64,000 nt of DNA from Stichopus chloronotus (lineage: Eukaryota; Echinodermata; Holothuroidea; Aspidochirotida; Stichopodidae), in assembly GCA_021234535.1 (NCBI GenBank), contig CM037833.1, positions 22,069,738 to 22,133,737 on the forward strand. The letters are read 5' to 3'. Within the stretch, counting starts at the first letter, position 1; the number at the start of each line of letters is the position of its first letter. Positions 32,925 through 46,479 of the stretch are shown one piece after another. The notes below the pieces were generated by a model. It saw only the letters and a program-made list of their open reading frames with translations. It was not told the DNA's origin and ran no database searches. Made by a program: the position numbers and the translations under genes.

Positions 32925-33450
32925 GGCCTGATCAATACCGTTAATGGTAGATGACCGTTGACATTTCTTACATCTAATGTTATATATTCAAACACGGTTG
33001 TGTCATTACACGATAGTATCCCATTGTATTATTATGTTATATATCATCATATTATATTATTGCCGATATTATTTCTGTAAGGATGGTTGTAATAATCTGA
33101 ACACCCCAATCTTCCACTTGTACTCGTGGCGCAGTCGGTTAGGGGACACTCTTAATAATTACGTAAGTAAGTGTTATAGTCATGAATTCGAATCCAAGGT
33201 GTACTGATGTATCTTTCTCCAATATTCTTTTCCGGCTCCTCTACAGCTTCAAGGAAAGATCAAGGAAAGAAAAAAAAAAACATCTTCCGCAGAAAACACA
33301 ACAGACGTAACTCAAAGTGATGGCGCTATCACATTTTATTGCCCCCAAAATCATGCCCCATTTTACTAGCCTAACTCAATCTTTTCTTGTCTGACAGAGA
33401 ACCTGGCTGTGTTGTAAGTTACTAACTCAGAGTAGTTTTTACTATGCATT
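32925..33450 (+). mobile_element. tRNA-derived SINE-like element, copy B
   Basis: The best preserved copy. Box A is TGGCGCAGTCGG at 33127-33138 and box B is ATTCGAATCC at 33186-33195, about 50 bases apart: the internal RNA polymerase III promoter of a tRNA. The tRNA part is followed by a shared unrelated body and the tail TTTTCTTGTCTGACAGAG..ACCTGG near 33384. It is not a functional tRNA: the cloverleaf arms do not pair. Related to 23632-24095 (+) and 46268-46470 (-). Confidence 0.75.
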
Positions 33451-36400
33451 ATTGTCGTGAAAAATGGGAAAGGAAATACTATCACAGGGAAGAAAAAATG
33501 TGTTGTTAGTAAACTGCTCAACAAAGTATTCTTTATATAAAATATGAAGCATAAAGCTTTATGTTATATATGTTCTATATAAAATAAAGCATCAACAACT
33601 TCCTCTTTTTTGGGGGAATATCAGATATCAACTTCAAATTATTCATCTACTGTACGAGACCTTTCATTGTTTACATTAAACGAAATTATGAATGTGATTA
33701 TTTATATATCTCAGTCACAGTATTCTTCTACTACGTCTTATCTCAAAGTTAATTTATGGTTTATGGCAAAATGTCCAAACGTCTTTATGTTACCGTTAGT
33801 TAACTGAAAATGCCAGGAAGTGAGCATTAGTGAGTACACATTCAGAATTGCGTCGTAATATTAATCGTATTTTACATTATACTCTCATGTTCAGTGTAAG
33901 TACCTCCTAATTTACACGGACAAGTGCCTTTTACTTTTAACAATGTTATCCTAAGCCATAGTTGTATAGATTTAACTTAATTTCTTATCTACAAACAAAA
34001 ACAGTGTTATCTGAAACCTTATTTTAATATCCTGGCCATGTATGGAAAATTTTAAGGAAAAGGAATTTCACCAATTCGAACAGTGTAATTTATCCATAAC
34101 GGTGTAATTGAGGACTAACAGAGGATCACATGAAAGTAAGCTTTAAGTCAGTTTTGTATTGGTACGGTAAGTCCAAATACAGCCATGCGGTTATATAAGC
34201 ATTCATGTTCGATCTCACAGAATTGGCTCTTTCAGTAAAGGGCAAACACCTGACTACGTGGTTACATTAATGGGTGTTCTGGATAGTCTGAATACTCTTG
34301 ACATGCCCTCTTTTTGTTAATAACAAAGTCATTACCTCTAGGTTATAAGATGTTGACAAACACATGGTTATCCAAATTTAAAGTGATGTAGCAATGTGAA
34401 AGTTACGAAAATGAAGTTAGAAGTCGATTCTAATTGTTTAACAATCACAACTGTTGCTAATATGTGACATTACTTACTGTGTGCAGTAGTTTCTCAACTG
34501 CTTGCTACTTTTACGTTTTTTTTTTATGCTACCATCAATAACTGATACTAGTGAAATGTGGAAATTCTCCAAAAGAAGAGTAGCATGTAATGAAAACATG
34601 CTGTCGCAGATGTAAATTCTTGTAACACTAACAAACTTAAGGTTCACTGCTAAAGCAAACCTTTTTAGCTTAATGAAGAATAAAGTTGATACCAGCAAAA
34701 AAAAAAAAAAAAAGCCCGCGAGATAAGAACTTACAGTTTGATTAGCAGAAGATTACCAAATACAGAATATTCATGCTTCCCACAAGGGTATAACTTCTTT
34801 TCTTGCCTCTCTCATTTGTCCGCATTGATCCATTATTTTGCAAGGGCATAAGTCACCTGAACTCCACGCCTCCTCAGATTACTCGAGAATGAGACTCATT
34901 CGAATTTCTAAAGTATCTTTTCTTAAGAGTTTAAAAAGTGAACTATTTTGTCAGCGTTGCAACTGAAATAATAACGTTTTTTTTTATATTTTATGCCTTA
35001 CTGCATTATGTAATACATTATTGCATGTTGCTAGTATTGCAAAAAAAATGAAACGAAGACATTTCACAATATGCGACATACGTCTCCCGATGGAAAAAAA
35101 GAAAAAAGAAAAAAAAATGGAAACCTTCTGCATGCCACCACAAACCTAGAGCAAACCTCACCACAAACCATTGAGAGGATTATAATGTCAAATCCGTGAT
35201 CTTTAGAGCCATACATCTAGGGCTGAGTCAAATATTGGAAACTGAACAATATATGGAAATTGAGCCTGACGCAACAGTCTCCAGGAACGAAGTTAGGTCG
35301 GTACTGATATCTTCCCGACACACTCGTCAACGACAGCTCAATTTGATTTCTAAACTCAAGGCATGTAGAAGAGAACTGTGTTGTGACTGTTATATCCTGT
35401 CGATTCAACAATAGAGAAAATAGTAGGAAAAAGACTTAATGTCAAATGAGATTACGTCAAATAAAGTCACAGTGGATATTTTTTTTTCACTACCTTCCAA
35501 ATCCGTTGACTTTACGTTGTATATAGCGTAAACGAAACCTTTACCGGGTATGTGATCAGAATTCCTAGGTGAGAGTATGAATCTGCACGTATACCATACG
35601 TTACCGCTTTCCCTGGTTATATGGATTGGCAAAAATGGAACAAAGGCAATACTTTCTTCAAATGGGATGTGCACGGAACAAAAACTATTCAGATTTAATT
35701 TTCATTTCAAGACTGACAGTTATTAAGTAGATGAATTACTCTACTAATCCGAGTAAATGAGATATCCATCTTGATCTGGCATTATGTGCTAGATGCTGCA
35801 CCATATTCTGCTCAACATTAATTTAGTTCAGTATTTGTGCTGAGAACTAGAGACGTCGATATGTATTTAGAGCCAGTTCAAATGTTAGTCTTTACAGTTG
35901 TATGGCAATTTTGTTGATGAGATTAGTATACCAAGGTGTACTTCCTTGGTCTTCCAAATTGGAGCACCTAGAAAGAAGTAGGTTTGGCGGCAGGACGTCA
36001 CGCAGCTTTTTAATTAAAGCTAAATGTGGGTTGTAATCGCCAGGTAATTTGCCTTTGTTTTTTGTCAGTCTTTCAGGGAAGAGAAAATGGGAAAAGACCA
36101 CCAGTCACAAAATATCTCTCTCTCTCTCAAAAAGAAAAAATCCTATACACTCATTTTCCAGATATTTGAATATGAAGTTTATTTCGACATTTTTGGGCGC
36201 CCTTCAAAATTCAGACTCCACAAGAAAGCACAGCAAACAGCAACCGTTACTCACATCAATGGGAATGGATGCACATATTCATTTATGTATTTTTTTTTCG
36301 TAGTTGCTATGACATACTTCGAGGACTTTCACTGACAAATTTTCAACTCATTTTCCAGCTCTAACGAACTATAAGCAGTTTGGAAATGCCATAAGTACTC

Positions 36401-38636
36401 TTTTAAGTGGCAGATAGGAAGCTGGAATTAAATTTATCAAATTAGTCGTAATTCGTCTTTGCATTGGTCACCCAGTTCAGTTTATTTCCTTCCTTTGTAG
36501 GTAATAATAACAAAGCAAGACAAACAAGTATAGCATAGGCAAAAAGAATCATAAATATACTACACGAAAGGAAGAGAGACCAGAAGTAAGTTTTCACGTT
36601 TCTGTTCTGGTCCCTGTCAGAGCACTGTAAAGTCTGTGATTGTATACAATATAAACTTGTAGATAAGAAAAGTGGAGAAAAAAAGGAGAAAGGAAAAAAA
36701 AACTAACAAGCAAAACCAGAAAGGGGGGGGGGGAGGAAAAATAATAGATTTGCAATGACGCAGTTTATTTTTTATTTATCGAGTAGATGATATTTCTTAA
36801 ACACGTCGGGCAAATCAAATATTGTGTTTACTAGTAAAGGGCATAAACGCGAAGTTAGCTTGGGTAGTGTAATCAGATGTTACGGTAAAAGGAAGAGGTG
36901 GGGCAGTTAAGAAATACAACAGTAATGTATACCCGTGCTGTGTACAGAGTAGGCTGGATGTTTCAGCAAGCTTAACGTCTTAAAGCCGTGCCTGGTTCAA
37001 TTAACCCTCTACCAAATATATAATAACCACAATGTAACACACTTTATTTAATGAAAGACAGACAACATAGACGAATATGACAAAGGCACTGAGAATTTGT
37101 AGACCTATTTTGGTGATGTTGCTAAGTTACGTGTGTTTTTTTTCTTCATTCTTCACCGATGATACAACGTCGTGGAGCTCTAGTGGCTCACCAATCGTGG
37201 AGTTCTCCTAGTGATTCAGATGGTAAATGTCGATACATTCCTTCTGCTTAGATTTTCATAACGTAGACGCAAGTTTATTTGTGAGGTTTACGTCTCAAGA
37301 GTGTACCTGAGCCTACGTTCTTAGTTTAACACAATATATTCAATATTTAGAACAGCTGAGACATTTTTACAACCTAATCATAATCAGTTGTTATAGTCAC
37401 AACTAGATGCAATACTTTCTGTTCAATTTATCATCTTTTCACTGCTTACAATGAAGAAATTCAAACAAGTGCTTAAAAAGAAAATTGTTATTTGTTATTT
37501 GCCTTTAAACAAATTACATTAACATTTTCAATTTTAATCAATGATCATTGAGGTCTGTTTTGCCCTTCACAAAAATCATGTGTATCTGTTTACTTTTAAA
37601 ATGCTCTTTCTAGTGCATCTTGCTTCTATATAAGGGATTTGCAAATTTGATAATGAGTATTAAAAAATTAATTTACTGAACTGTGTCATGACTATGATGT
37701 AGCCGTTTTAGTATTGCACAACGTAAGCAACATATGAGTAGAAAACTGCCTTTGATCCGAATACATCCCTTTGGCCAAAGTGAAGAGATGGAAATATGTA
37801 ATACGTAATAAAATTATATTAACTGAAATAATAGTGTCAAGTGTGCCCACCGAAATCTCAAAGTCTGCCAAAAGAGTGCTAATGGAGACCTTGCTGTCTT
37901 GTTGACAGATAATAATATTGTTTTAAACTTTCTAAAATTCTAAAATTGCACTTCGCACTTAATACTGCACCAGAAAATTGGTACAGTTTGATGCTGTTGT
38001 TAGAAGGGATACAGTTGACAGGTACATTGAACACAGTTATGAAATTTTGTGCTAGTGTATGTCAACAACAACAACACACAACATGTTATAAACATACAGT
38101 ATTCAAATTGAAGATGAAAATAATTATTCTTACAGTGTTTGTTGAATATTGCGATTTACAATGCTGTTAGTAAGACAGTATGACTTTACTTCACAGGTGC
38201 TTGGTACTACTGAATTGATTTAGCTTGTCGGCCAGTATGAAAAAAAGGTTAGATTTGTGTGTGAAGAAAGAGTTATCCGTGAGCACGCTCTTGAGATTGA
38301 TAACAGATATACTTTAGAAGGGTAAGAAACATATTATGGGATAATATTACAAAATGACTTTGCTATAGTGTAGTGAATACGCAAAGTCAAGTAGGATACA
38401 TTTATATTTCTCGATTAACAATCAAGACGACACATAGCCAGCCTAAACACAATATTGGATGATAGTCATTTTATTTGACTCGATTTACCGATACCTTTTT
38501 TTCATGTGGAAAACAGGATATACATTTGTCATTGTCAAAAGTCGATTCCTCGATAGTTCACAATGGGTATATGCAAAACAAAAACAACCTGTTTAAAATA
38601 ACCCGTTGAAAGTATTTTGTTTTCTTTTTCTCAAAG
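33451..38636. other. Intergenic stretch, no gene recognised
   Basis: AT-rich with A and T runs (for example A18 near 34698-34715 and AAAG tracts near 35090-35120). Short open frames on both strands show no domain, signal peptide with donor, or repeat family I know. A relic of exon 1 of the pseudogene at 38.6 kb would be expected near here but I could not find one. Confidence 0.4.
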
Positions 38637-41600
38637 TGAACATTAATAATCGACATCCATGCCTGTTGCGAGGACTATATCATATCCATAAACAATCAAC
38701 TCGGTTAGACCCATGCACGGTGTTCACCTGCAATAATGGAACAACGACCTTTAAAGGGAAATAGGGCGTTTAGAACACAGTCACATTACATGCAAAAGAA
38801 AACAGCGGTAATCATTGTTAAACCATTCAGTCTCATCAATAAACATCTACCAAAGCTTCATCTCCTCAAAACATTATGCATGTGATGAGTGACGGAAGAT
38901 GCATCATTTGAATTTTGAAAAGTTTGCGTGAACAAATTAGTGTTGAGTGAGAAATAACTGAATTTCTAACTGTGAGGAGCTATTTCTTGAAAGAAGGCTA
39001 CTGTCTTTCCTTATGTTGAACACGCTATCATTCTACATCCACAAAAATTGGTTTAAAAAATATGGATGTCTTCTCTAATACAAACGCCCTATTTCCCTTT
39101 AACAACGAATCCTGTCCTTCGGAAGCGGGATGCTCGTCGGCCGAGATAGTGGTCATCCCAGAGGAATGTTGTCCACAATGTCCATACAGTAAGCATACAT
39201 ATAGTTTTTGCTATAAATACGGAGCATGTAGGAAACAAGAAAGGAAAAGCGGTATTTGTTACAATATTTAATATTCTTCACTTGATGGAGTTCCCAGAGA
39301 TATCTTCTTACTTTAATGTGTGAATAGATTTATGTGTTTTGACCGTAAGCACGGCAATTAATGTGATGATTAAACTAATACAAATTTTAAAAAAAGGTAT
39401 GGAATTAACAGTCACATGACTTCCTGGCTGACGGATTAGGCCACTAACGTTCAATGTTTTTGTCGTTTCCTTCTCGGAGATGTTTCTTGACGGTATCGGC
39501 ATGTCCATTGCTTCGTCTAAGTTCAAAGCGTATGACACTAAAATTGTGATTTTTTCCTTGAGTGCAGCACGAAATAAAAGACGTAGTTCTAGAGTCGTGC
39601 GGGGTGACAATCTTTGAAAAGTAAGTGCCTGGATAAGTCCACACAAGGATGGCGTTTGAAGGAGATATTCTTACCACGAAAACGTTCTTAATGATAAGCA
39701 GGCATCTATGGAGTACAGTAAAGTAATAAGCTGAGTATAAGTCTTAAAAATGGTGACAAGTTGAGAAGTCGTGAATTATGAGAATTTTTCACGGTACCGT
39801 GCAGAGGTATTACAGTGGTTGTTTACCTTGCTGTAGTGAAATAAATAAGAAGAACTGCTATAATGACAAAAACAGTTGAAAACATATGAAACTAGTATGT
39901 AATTTTATTGTCATTAACTTGCTTTACATTAGTCAATCGCTTTATCAATGTGGTATTTCTTTAAACAAATTGTTATTTAAAATATTCAATTGTGAATAAT
40001 ATATTAGTTTTAAATAATAAGCAGTCAGTGAATCTTTCTTTGTTATTTGTAATAAAAAACAAATCATCTACACTTTGCACTGTGATTTCATACAAAACAT
40101 ATGAGTGATTTTTTTTTTTTTTCGGAAAGAACGCCATTCATTCAACTAACTTGCCGTAGTCACTTTGACCGATCTGCTTTATTTAACACGTTACTTGTTA
40201 ACTTTTTAACTCCTTTAATTTTTTTTATGGTGAGCAATGTCACGTATTCTCAAGTATGAGCTTTTGATGTTAAGTAGGGTACAAGAACTGGCCATTTTAC
40301 TTGCAATAATTAAGTTGTTAATAATAATTAAGTGTGTCAATTACGCACGTTTTTTAACGCACATAACACGCAAGTTGTAAGGGGTAAACCAACCTTCTCA
40401 AATAGTCGTTGCTTTGGTGCAATATTTTTTTTTCTACATATTACATTCGGATTATTGACGAGCTGACGCAGGTGCTTTAATTTTTTCATAATTTGTTTTT
40501 CGGGAAAACATTGGTTCATGACGGTCCGTGCAGGACATTTTTCAATCACCAATTATGCTCACCACTCTTTGAATTGTCAAATGAAGCAGAAAAAAAGTTT
40601 GTTATTTATGGCGATCTGTCAGGTGATGACGTATACTCTCCTTTACGATAAAAACCACTTACCTGTTCAATATGCTGTTCAAAGAGAATCAAACTGACAG
40701 CAGGCTTTATGAGCAAAAAAAAAAAACATCCAGTGAGTGTTCAACAGTTCTTCTTAACAAGTAGTCTTTTTCTCAAGATCTTCTCCGCTTAACCAGACAG
40801 GTTTATTTTACTTCCGAAAAATGGCTTTTATTTTCATAATATGTGAGAAGATATTAACGACTTTCATTCTTTATTCAGATCTTACCTCAACGTAACAAGA
40901 AACTTGTTACGCCGTAAGACTTTAATTTCATTCCACTACTTTCTCACTTCTTTTACCTTCAGAATATATCTTCCCCCATTCAAACTATCAGTAAGTCAGT
41001 GGACTAAATAATTCATTTTTTTCCCCCAAAATTAAGATAAGCTTGGAGCTACCGACATTATTTCATCGGCATGGCTGGCCAAGTGTCACAGCTAACTGGA
41101 GTTTCCCACATCGGACAGGCGATTGTTCGGTTAAAAGTCAAACTATATCTGTGGTACGAATTGATTTAGATAACTGTGGAGAACCGACAATTCAAGTGAA
41201 CATCACCTAGACTTTAAGCACCAGTGAACGTGATTACAGAAAAGGAAACATGAACAAAAAATATATACAATTTCACTGTAACAGTGGACGATTGGAATGG
41301 TCCTTACAGTACCTCGAAACAGGTCCGCGCATCTGAAACAGGTAGGTCTAATTTTCAGACAAAGAAACAATTGCAATAGATAACGAGTATCTTTTAAAGG
41401 GGGACAAGTTTGGCTCCGTTGGGTAAATACCCATACTGTTATCACCCCCTCATTATCCCCGATACCACGTTACGTTTTCAAAATAATGTACGGACACACA
41501 CCGTGATTATACAGCTAAAATATGAGAATAATCAGTACGAGATAGTGATTATTAAAAAGAATCTTTTGAGTCCCCACATTTAAAAAGAAAAAATATTCAT

Positions 41601-42207
41601 AAATTAAAAGAGAACATTTTATTTTCTACAAAAGAGATTTCAATTGCCTTCACACAGTCCGCCCAATCATTGATTTGAAAATATTCTTTAATGCATGCAA
41701 AATGAATTTCGTTATAAACATTTATTGACAAGTCACCTTAAATAGAATTAAATGGTCTGCCGAAGTAGGAAATATAACGGATAACCTTACAAAGTGTTTT
41801 CTAGAATATGGAGTTTTCAGTATAGTTTGTGCAAAATTGTCCATTCGTAGAAAAAGTAGCTATCATGGTAAAAGAAATGCACCGTTACTGTCCTTCTTAT
41901 TCTTTCTTTGCAGTTCCAACCTCTTCTCCAGAGGGAATAGTTGCATCTAGTGACAGGAGATCGAGATTACTTCGTATTCATTGGAGCCATCTGCCGTGTG
42001 GCTATCCTACCGGACGAATACTGTCCTACATTGTTGAAACTGAGAGCAGTCGTGGAACAAGAGTTTACCGTTGAACGAAGGTGAATGTAGCGACATTCGT
42101 TGGGTTTGAGATTAAAGAAGCTTTAATTGTTCGTGCGGCTGCAGTACCTGAGGGACTGGACCATGCAGCCTAAGGTATACGGGCAGATTTGGAGTCAAGT
42201 ACCCTAA
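38637..42207 (+). pseudogene. Decayed paralogue of the VWC/FN3 gene
   Basis: Same exon order as the intact gene at 21.3-27.3 kb. VWC exon 38637-39188: NNRHPC, DPCTVFTC, NGTTT, then after a transposon insertion ESC, EECCPQCPY and a GTAAGC donor. Unassigned-domain exon at about 39540-39720: GDNL followed by TGA in place of the tryptophan codon, then WISPHKDG with frameshifts. First FN3 exon: only the tail at about 39745-39809 remains, so the intervening intron and exon parts are deleted. FN3-like exon 41037-41341: an in-frame TAG at about 41207. Last FN3 exon 41914-42207: RIHWSHLPCGYP then TGA and frame loss. Introns are retained, so it arose by DNA duplication and not by retroposition. No exon 1 was found. 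Non-functional. Confidence 0.9.
38755..39098. mobile_element. MITE with TTAA target duplication, inserted in the VWC exon
   Basis: 344 bp bounded by perfect 17-bp terminal inverted repeats, AGGGAAATAGGGCGTTT at 38755-38771 and its complement at 39082-39098, and flanked on both sides by TTAA (38751-38754 and 39099-39102). Removing it and one TTAA closes the VWC reading frame on both sides as in the intact gene, so the boundaries are exact. It has no transposase. A TTAA target is typical of piggyBac-type elements; that assignment is inference. Confidence 0.92.
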
Positions 42208-45200
42208 ATGATGAATATATTGCTCATCATCACTTGCTTTATATCAAAAGAGCATACTTACAGAGTTTATGTTTTTTATGTCATTTGTATCATCATTCGC
42301 AATCTAAAAAAGGAGAAGTGTTCATAGACATAATTGCTATTTGCTGTTGACGTTGACTTTTAAGAGGAAAACGTATTAACTGTGTAACTATTTTTTTTTA
42401 CATCGACTTGAAAGACGAAACTCTGAGACTTGTTGTGAGATTCTAAACACCCCCGAGAGATTTCCTTTGTCATTGAAGCTCATCTCAGAGAAGGTGTTTT
42501 TTTAAAGAAGCGTTTCTTGGCTTAGAAATCGAAACGTAACCCCTCAAAAATAAATAAACTAAACAGAATAGCCAAAATAGAACAAAGTGGCTGGTTTCCT
42601 GGGGTACAGCTAAAAGTACAATTTTACGGTTTACTGATAGAGAGCTTTTTCGCCTCTCTGACGAACAATTATAAATATATAGGAACAAGCATGGCCATAT
42701 TCTTTTTAAATTTGTGTGATCGCATTTTAACAACTTTCCGACACAGTTCATTTTTAAGTGTTATTTTATATACATTCTATTTAACGTAACTAACTTCAGT
42801 CGTAATTGATATTTCAGCAAAGACTAGAACCATATTCATAATTAACAGAGTATGCTCTTGAGTTTTCCAAAATTATGTTGTTTCTGGTGATAACCTATTG
42901 CTGAACTTGCTGTATTCATCCTGTCGTTTTTGAGAAGCTCCACTCATGAAGCAAAGGTGTTGTAATAATGCAAAGTTCTAAAATATTTAATTCCAACCGA
43001 TACGGATTTTGTCACTATTACTGCTTTGGCTCTACTAGGTATGTGAGCGATGCAGACTCCCGTAATTGAACGTAGCTTGTGTAAGAACGCTTCGCTGCGA
43101 CTCTGCGTCATGACGCTGAGTTACAACACAACATAAATGGGGCACTGCAGAAGTGCGCTGCGTAACCCTGCGCTGTGCTTGCTCATCATATCATGTTTTT
43201 TTTCTTAGTGGGTGGTCACGAAAAGTCAAGTTGGGCGGTGGACTGTAGGGAAGGTCTGAAATAAACTTGGTATGCCTTGCAAGGGCTACTGTCTGCGTAA
43301 CTGGTCATTTGGACACAAAATCACGTCCAGTGATCATGTTTCTGTGACGCAGTGTGCTGATAATGCTGTTGCCTAAGAAAAATGTCGAAGAGTTCCTCTT
43401 TCTATGACTATATGTGCGTTTTACGTGACCCACCCAGCCTTAACCAATAACGACACCGCCAGCGGCACTTACAACATAACAAAACGGAACACTCACCAAC
43501 AAGCAAGACCCAATCAAAATGTTCCCCAGAGCAAAACACCCCTCAACCAGCCGGGAAACCCACCATGAACTAAACACATCCCGAACGAAAAAGACGGGTC
43601 AAATCTCACCAGGCAAATCGACGTCTACTGCCTTGCAAAGAAGCAAAAGCCTCCCCGTCACACAGACGTTCACAAGAAACAGAGGCCCTGGGGCGGTGAG
43701 ACTCGGCTTCAACGTGGAACATTTTCTCGGACTTCTTCGACGCAGTGACCACCTGCTATCGCGATTCCCGAATTCTAAATATGATGTCGCACCAATTTTC
43801 CATACATGTTTCTAGGTTAAGTATAAAAAGAGAACAAAAACACTCACCGAACATTCAGGAGGGTCGCCACGATACAGAACAAACCGTACCCCCAGTGACC
43901 ACTTGCGGTCTCAGGTCACTCTGTCGACAAACCTCATATGGGTTACTTTGCAAGTAAATTTTATGTTATTATTGTGTCGTTTTTCAACAAACATGCGACA
44001 GAATATGTATTCAATTCAAATATTCTACCCTACATTGTCTATGTAGTACCTCTGTGATATCACTTTAACTGGAAGTAGGACTCGAACAAACAGATTTCTT
44101 AAAGATACTTCAAGAGTATTATATGATCAAATTGAAAATCAGTGACTGATATAGTGAATGTCGCTGCTAATTTGAATTTACTAGAATGGCTCATTAAATT
44201 AAAGAAAATTAAACACCCATTACACTTTAAATTCCTTTCTTTATTGTGCTGAAGTATACTCATCCAACTAGATAATTTAGAATATTCACTGTCACTTTAA
44301 TCAGTGCAGTCATTGTAGTAATGTATTATATTATATTAACAATTCATATTTACTTGAGAAGAATCCTCAACTCCCATTGCCAATTTCAGTCAGTGAACCG
44401 TACGTTATCCGCCATGGACGTTGCTTTGGGGGGAACGGGGACTCTAACACATTTGTTCACCGCCCCTTTTTGTAACCAGAATAAAAAAAACATAATATAA
44501 CATCAATATAGTAGAAGTGTAATTTTTTTATAAAATAAGGAAAATTTAGCAGAAATTAACAAGACCAAAGAGACTGAGAAATGCCATTTCCTGCAACTGA
44601 GAGGTATTTCTATCATTTTTTTTTGATACGCTACCCAAGACTTTGTAGAGAATGTATGGAAATTTAATGAAGTCATTATTTCCCCCAGTTCAATCCTTTG
44701 CTGAAGGTCAGCGGAACAGGGAGCACTTGGTCTACTGCTGTCGCTCACGCAATTCTGCTTTTTTTGTTTTTATAAAACTAAGACATAGCTTCAGTTGTGG
44801 CTAATCAGCAAATAGGGGAGGGGGAATGTACGAGATGTACGCACATCTTTACATATTTTCCAACTTTCCCAACTTTCACATAGTTTCAATTTTAAGATGA
44901 ATGTTAATGGAGGACAAAAAGTTAGGTTTAGCCTTGTTCTACCCAGGCAGCTGCACCTGCTTTCCCATTTTGATATCCAAGGAGCAGCAAACTTTCCGGG
45001 GGCCTTGCCCCTAGATCCATATAAAAGGTTTCATGAATCTCTGTAAGATGTATTATCTAAAGCCATGTGATTTTTCTTTTTTTCATAGATGGAACTTCCT
45101 CGTGATTGAGAAATTGCAGACATAAGATCCCTATATTAAGGCTGGATACACACAACTTAGAACTCACGGGAAGTGCCGTTTTCGGCCATCTAGGTAAGGA

Positions 45201-46090
45201 TTTCAAGGCCGTAAATTTTCTTGAACGCTCCGGGACAACCGATGCTTAGACAGTAGTGCCAAAACTCAATCTCCCCCATATTGGTTTTGTTCCACCGACT
45301 TACTGGTCTTCATACAACTGCCAGATTAATATTCTTAGGGACAGATAGCTCCACAGCACAAATAATGTATTTAGGCCTATTGAATGGTAAGCCTAAGCTC
45401 TATACTGTGAAAAACTTCAACAGGAAAGGAAATTCAAACCAACCATAAAGTGATCTTACAGCAATGTCTGACAGTATCGATTTGGCCCTGTAGAATTCTT
45501 CTTTGTTGAACCGTGTATGAGTGATTAAACATCCACATGGCAAGTTAGGGCCTGCCGCTCTAAGGGCCGAGATGGATACGTCAAATATTTTCAATACTTA
45601 TCGTAATGTATATTCAATAAATCTGTAACTGCCTTTAACTAAAGTCGGTCTAGTCATAGTAGGCCATAAAGGAAGTCCCTGCACTATATAATGCTCTGTA
45701 AATAAGTAACTAAGCATTCTGAGTTCCGTACACGTCGCCAAGGGAATACACGTACACAGAACCAAAGCATGCTCACATGAAGTACACTCCCTAAGGGCAA
45801 ACTAATGTATGAATTGCTGCCATGTCAATTGTTATTGTTATCTTTTGTTTATGTGTTACTTTATGTTTTGCGTACGAATATTGTTGACATGTTTTTTTTT
45901 CGCGGTTTCGTCTCAATAAAACGCGATTATTTAAGACACCAATTCCTTTTTTGTTTGTCCTTTTACGTCAAAATCTAGTTTGTTGGAATGAACAAGGTTG
46001 ATCAATTCGCTGATAGTCTTTTATCCAAGCCATTTTAGTAGTAGACACTTGTTGAAAGTGTATTTCTTACTTAATGTTGCTGCAGCATGA
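42208..46090. other. Intergenic stretch, no gene recognised
   Basis: Notable only for a more GC-rich block at 43.4-43.95 kb with a 98-codon plus-strand frame (43519-43815) of proline/threonine/arginine-rich composition and no known domain, and a GGGGGCCTTGCCCC palindrome near 44998-45011 of the sort found in transposon ends. Confidence 0.4.
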
Positions 46091-46099
46091 TAACGTTGA

Positions 46100-46267
46100 C
46101 ATCTGTTTACATTGGATTCAAACCCATGACTATGATGTAATCTTTATAACAAGGACATTTGAGAATTTCATATGCCCAGAGGGTTTTATTTTGGAAACAT
46201 GTATTTTTCATTTAAAAATGTCGATATCACTTTCCAATGTGAAACTCAGTAATGTTACACAACCCTT
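46100..46267 (+). repeat. Dispersed repeat, copy 1
   Basis: Shares a diverged segment, including CATTTGAG..T....ATA and CCCAGAGGGTTT near 46176-46188, with 52630-52800. It abuts the minus-strand SINE copy C. Family unknown; boundaries approximate. Confidence 0.45.
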
Positions 46268-46470
46268 GAGAGAGTCCCCTAACCCACTGCTCATGAAAGA
46301 TTGAGTTGTTCAAATTATTACTACCATCCCATCCGCAGTAACATCTGCCTACTTTTCAAACCTGTGTTATCGTGCTATAATACAACACTAGTTAAATATT
46401 TACCATTTACGGTAAGAACTGTCAACGGTCATTTACCATGACCGGTAAGAACTGATCAGGCCAAGGAATT
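46268..46470 (-). mobile_element. tRNA-derived SINE-like element, copy C (truncated)
   Basis: On the minus strand it reads GGCCTGATCAGTTCTTACC, ATGACCGTTGACAGTTCTTA and then, at the box A position, AGCAGTGGGTTAGGGGAC, in the same order as copies A and B. The B box, body and tail are absent, so the copy is 3' truncated. Confidence 0.6.
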
Positions 46471-46479
46471 GGGTAACTG

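Noticed and set aside
33120..33200. A tRNA gene at the A/B-box motifs
   Set aside because: The acceptor and anticodon arms do not pair and the same sequence occurs in three repeats with a common non-tRNA body. It is a SINE.
43519..43957. Two overlapping plus-strand ORFs in a GC-richer block
   Set aside because: Low-complexity Pro/Thr/Arg composition, two competing frames and no known domain.
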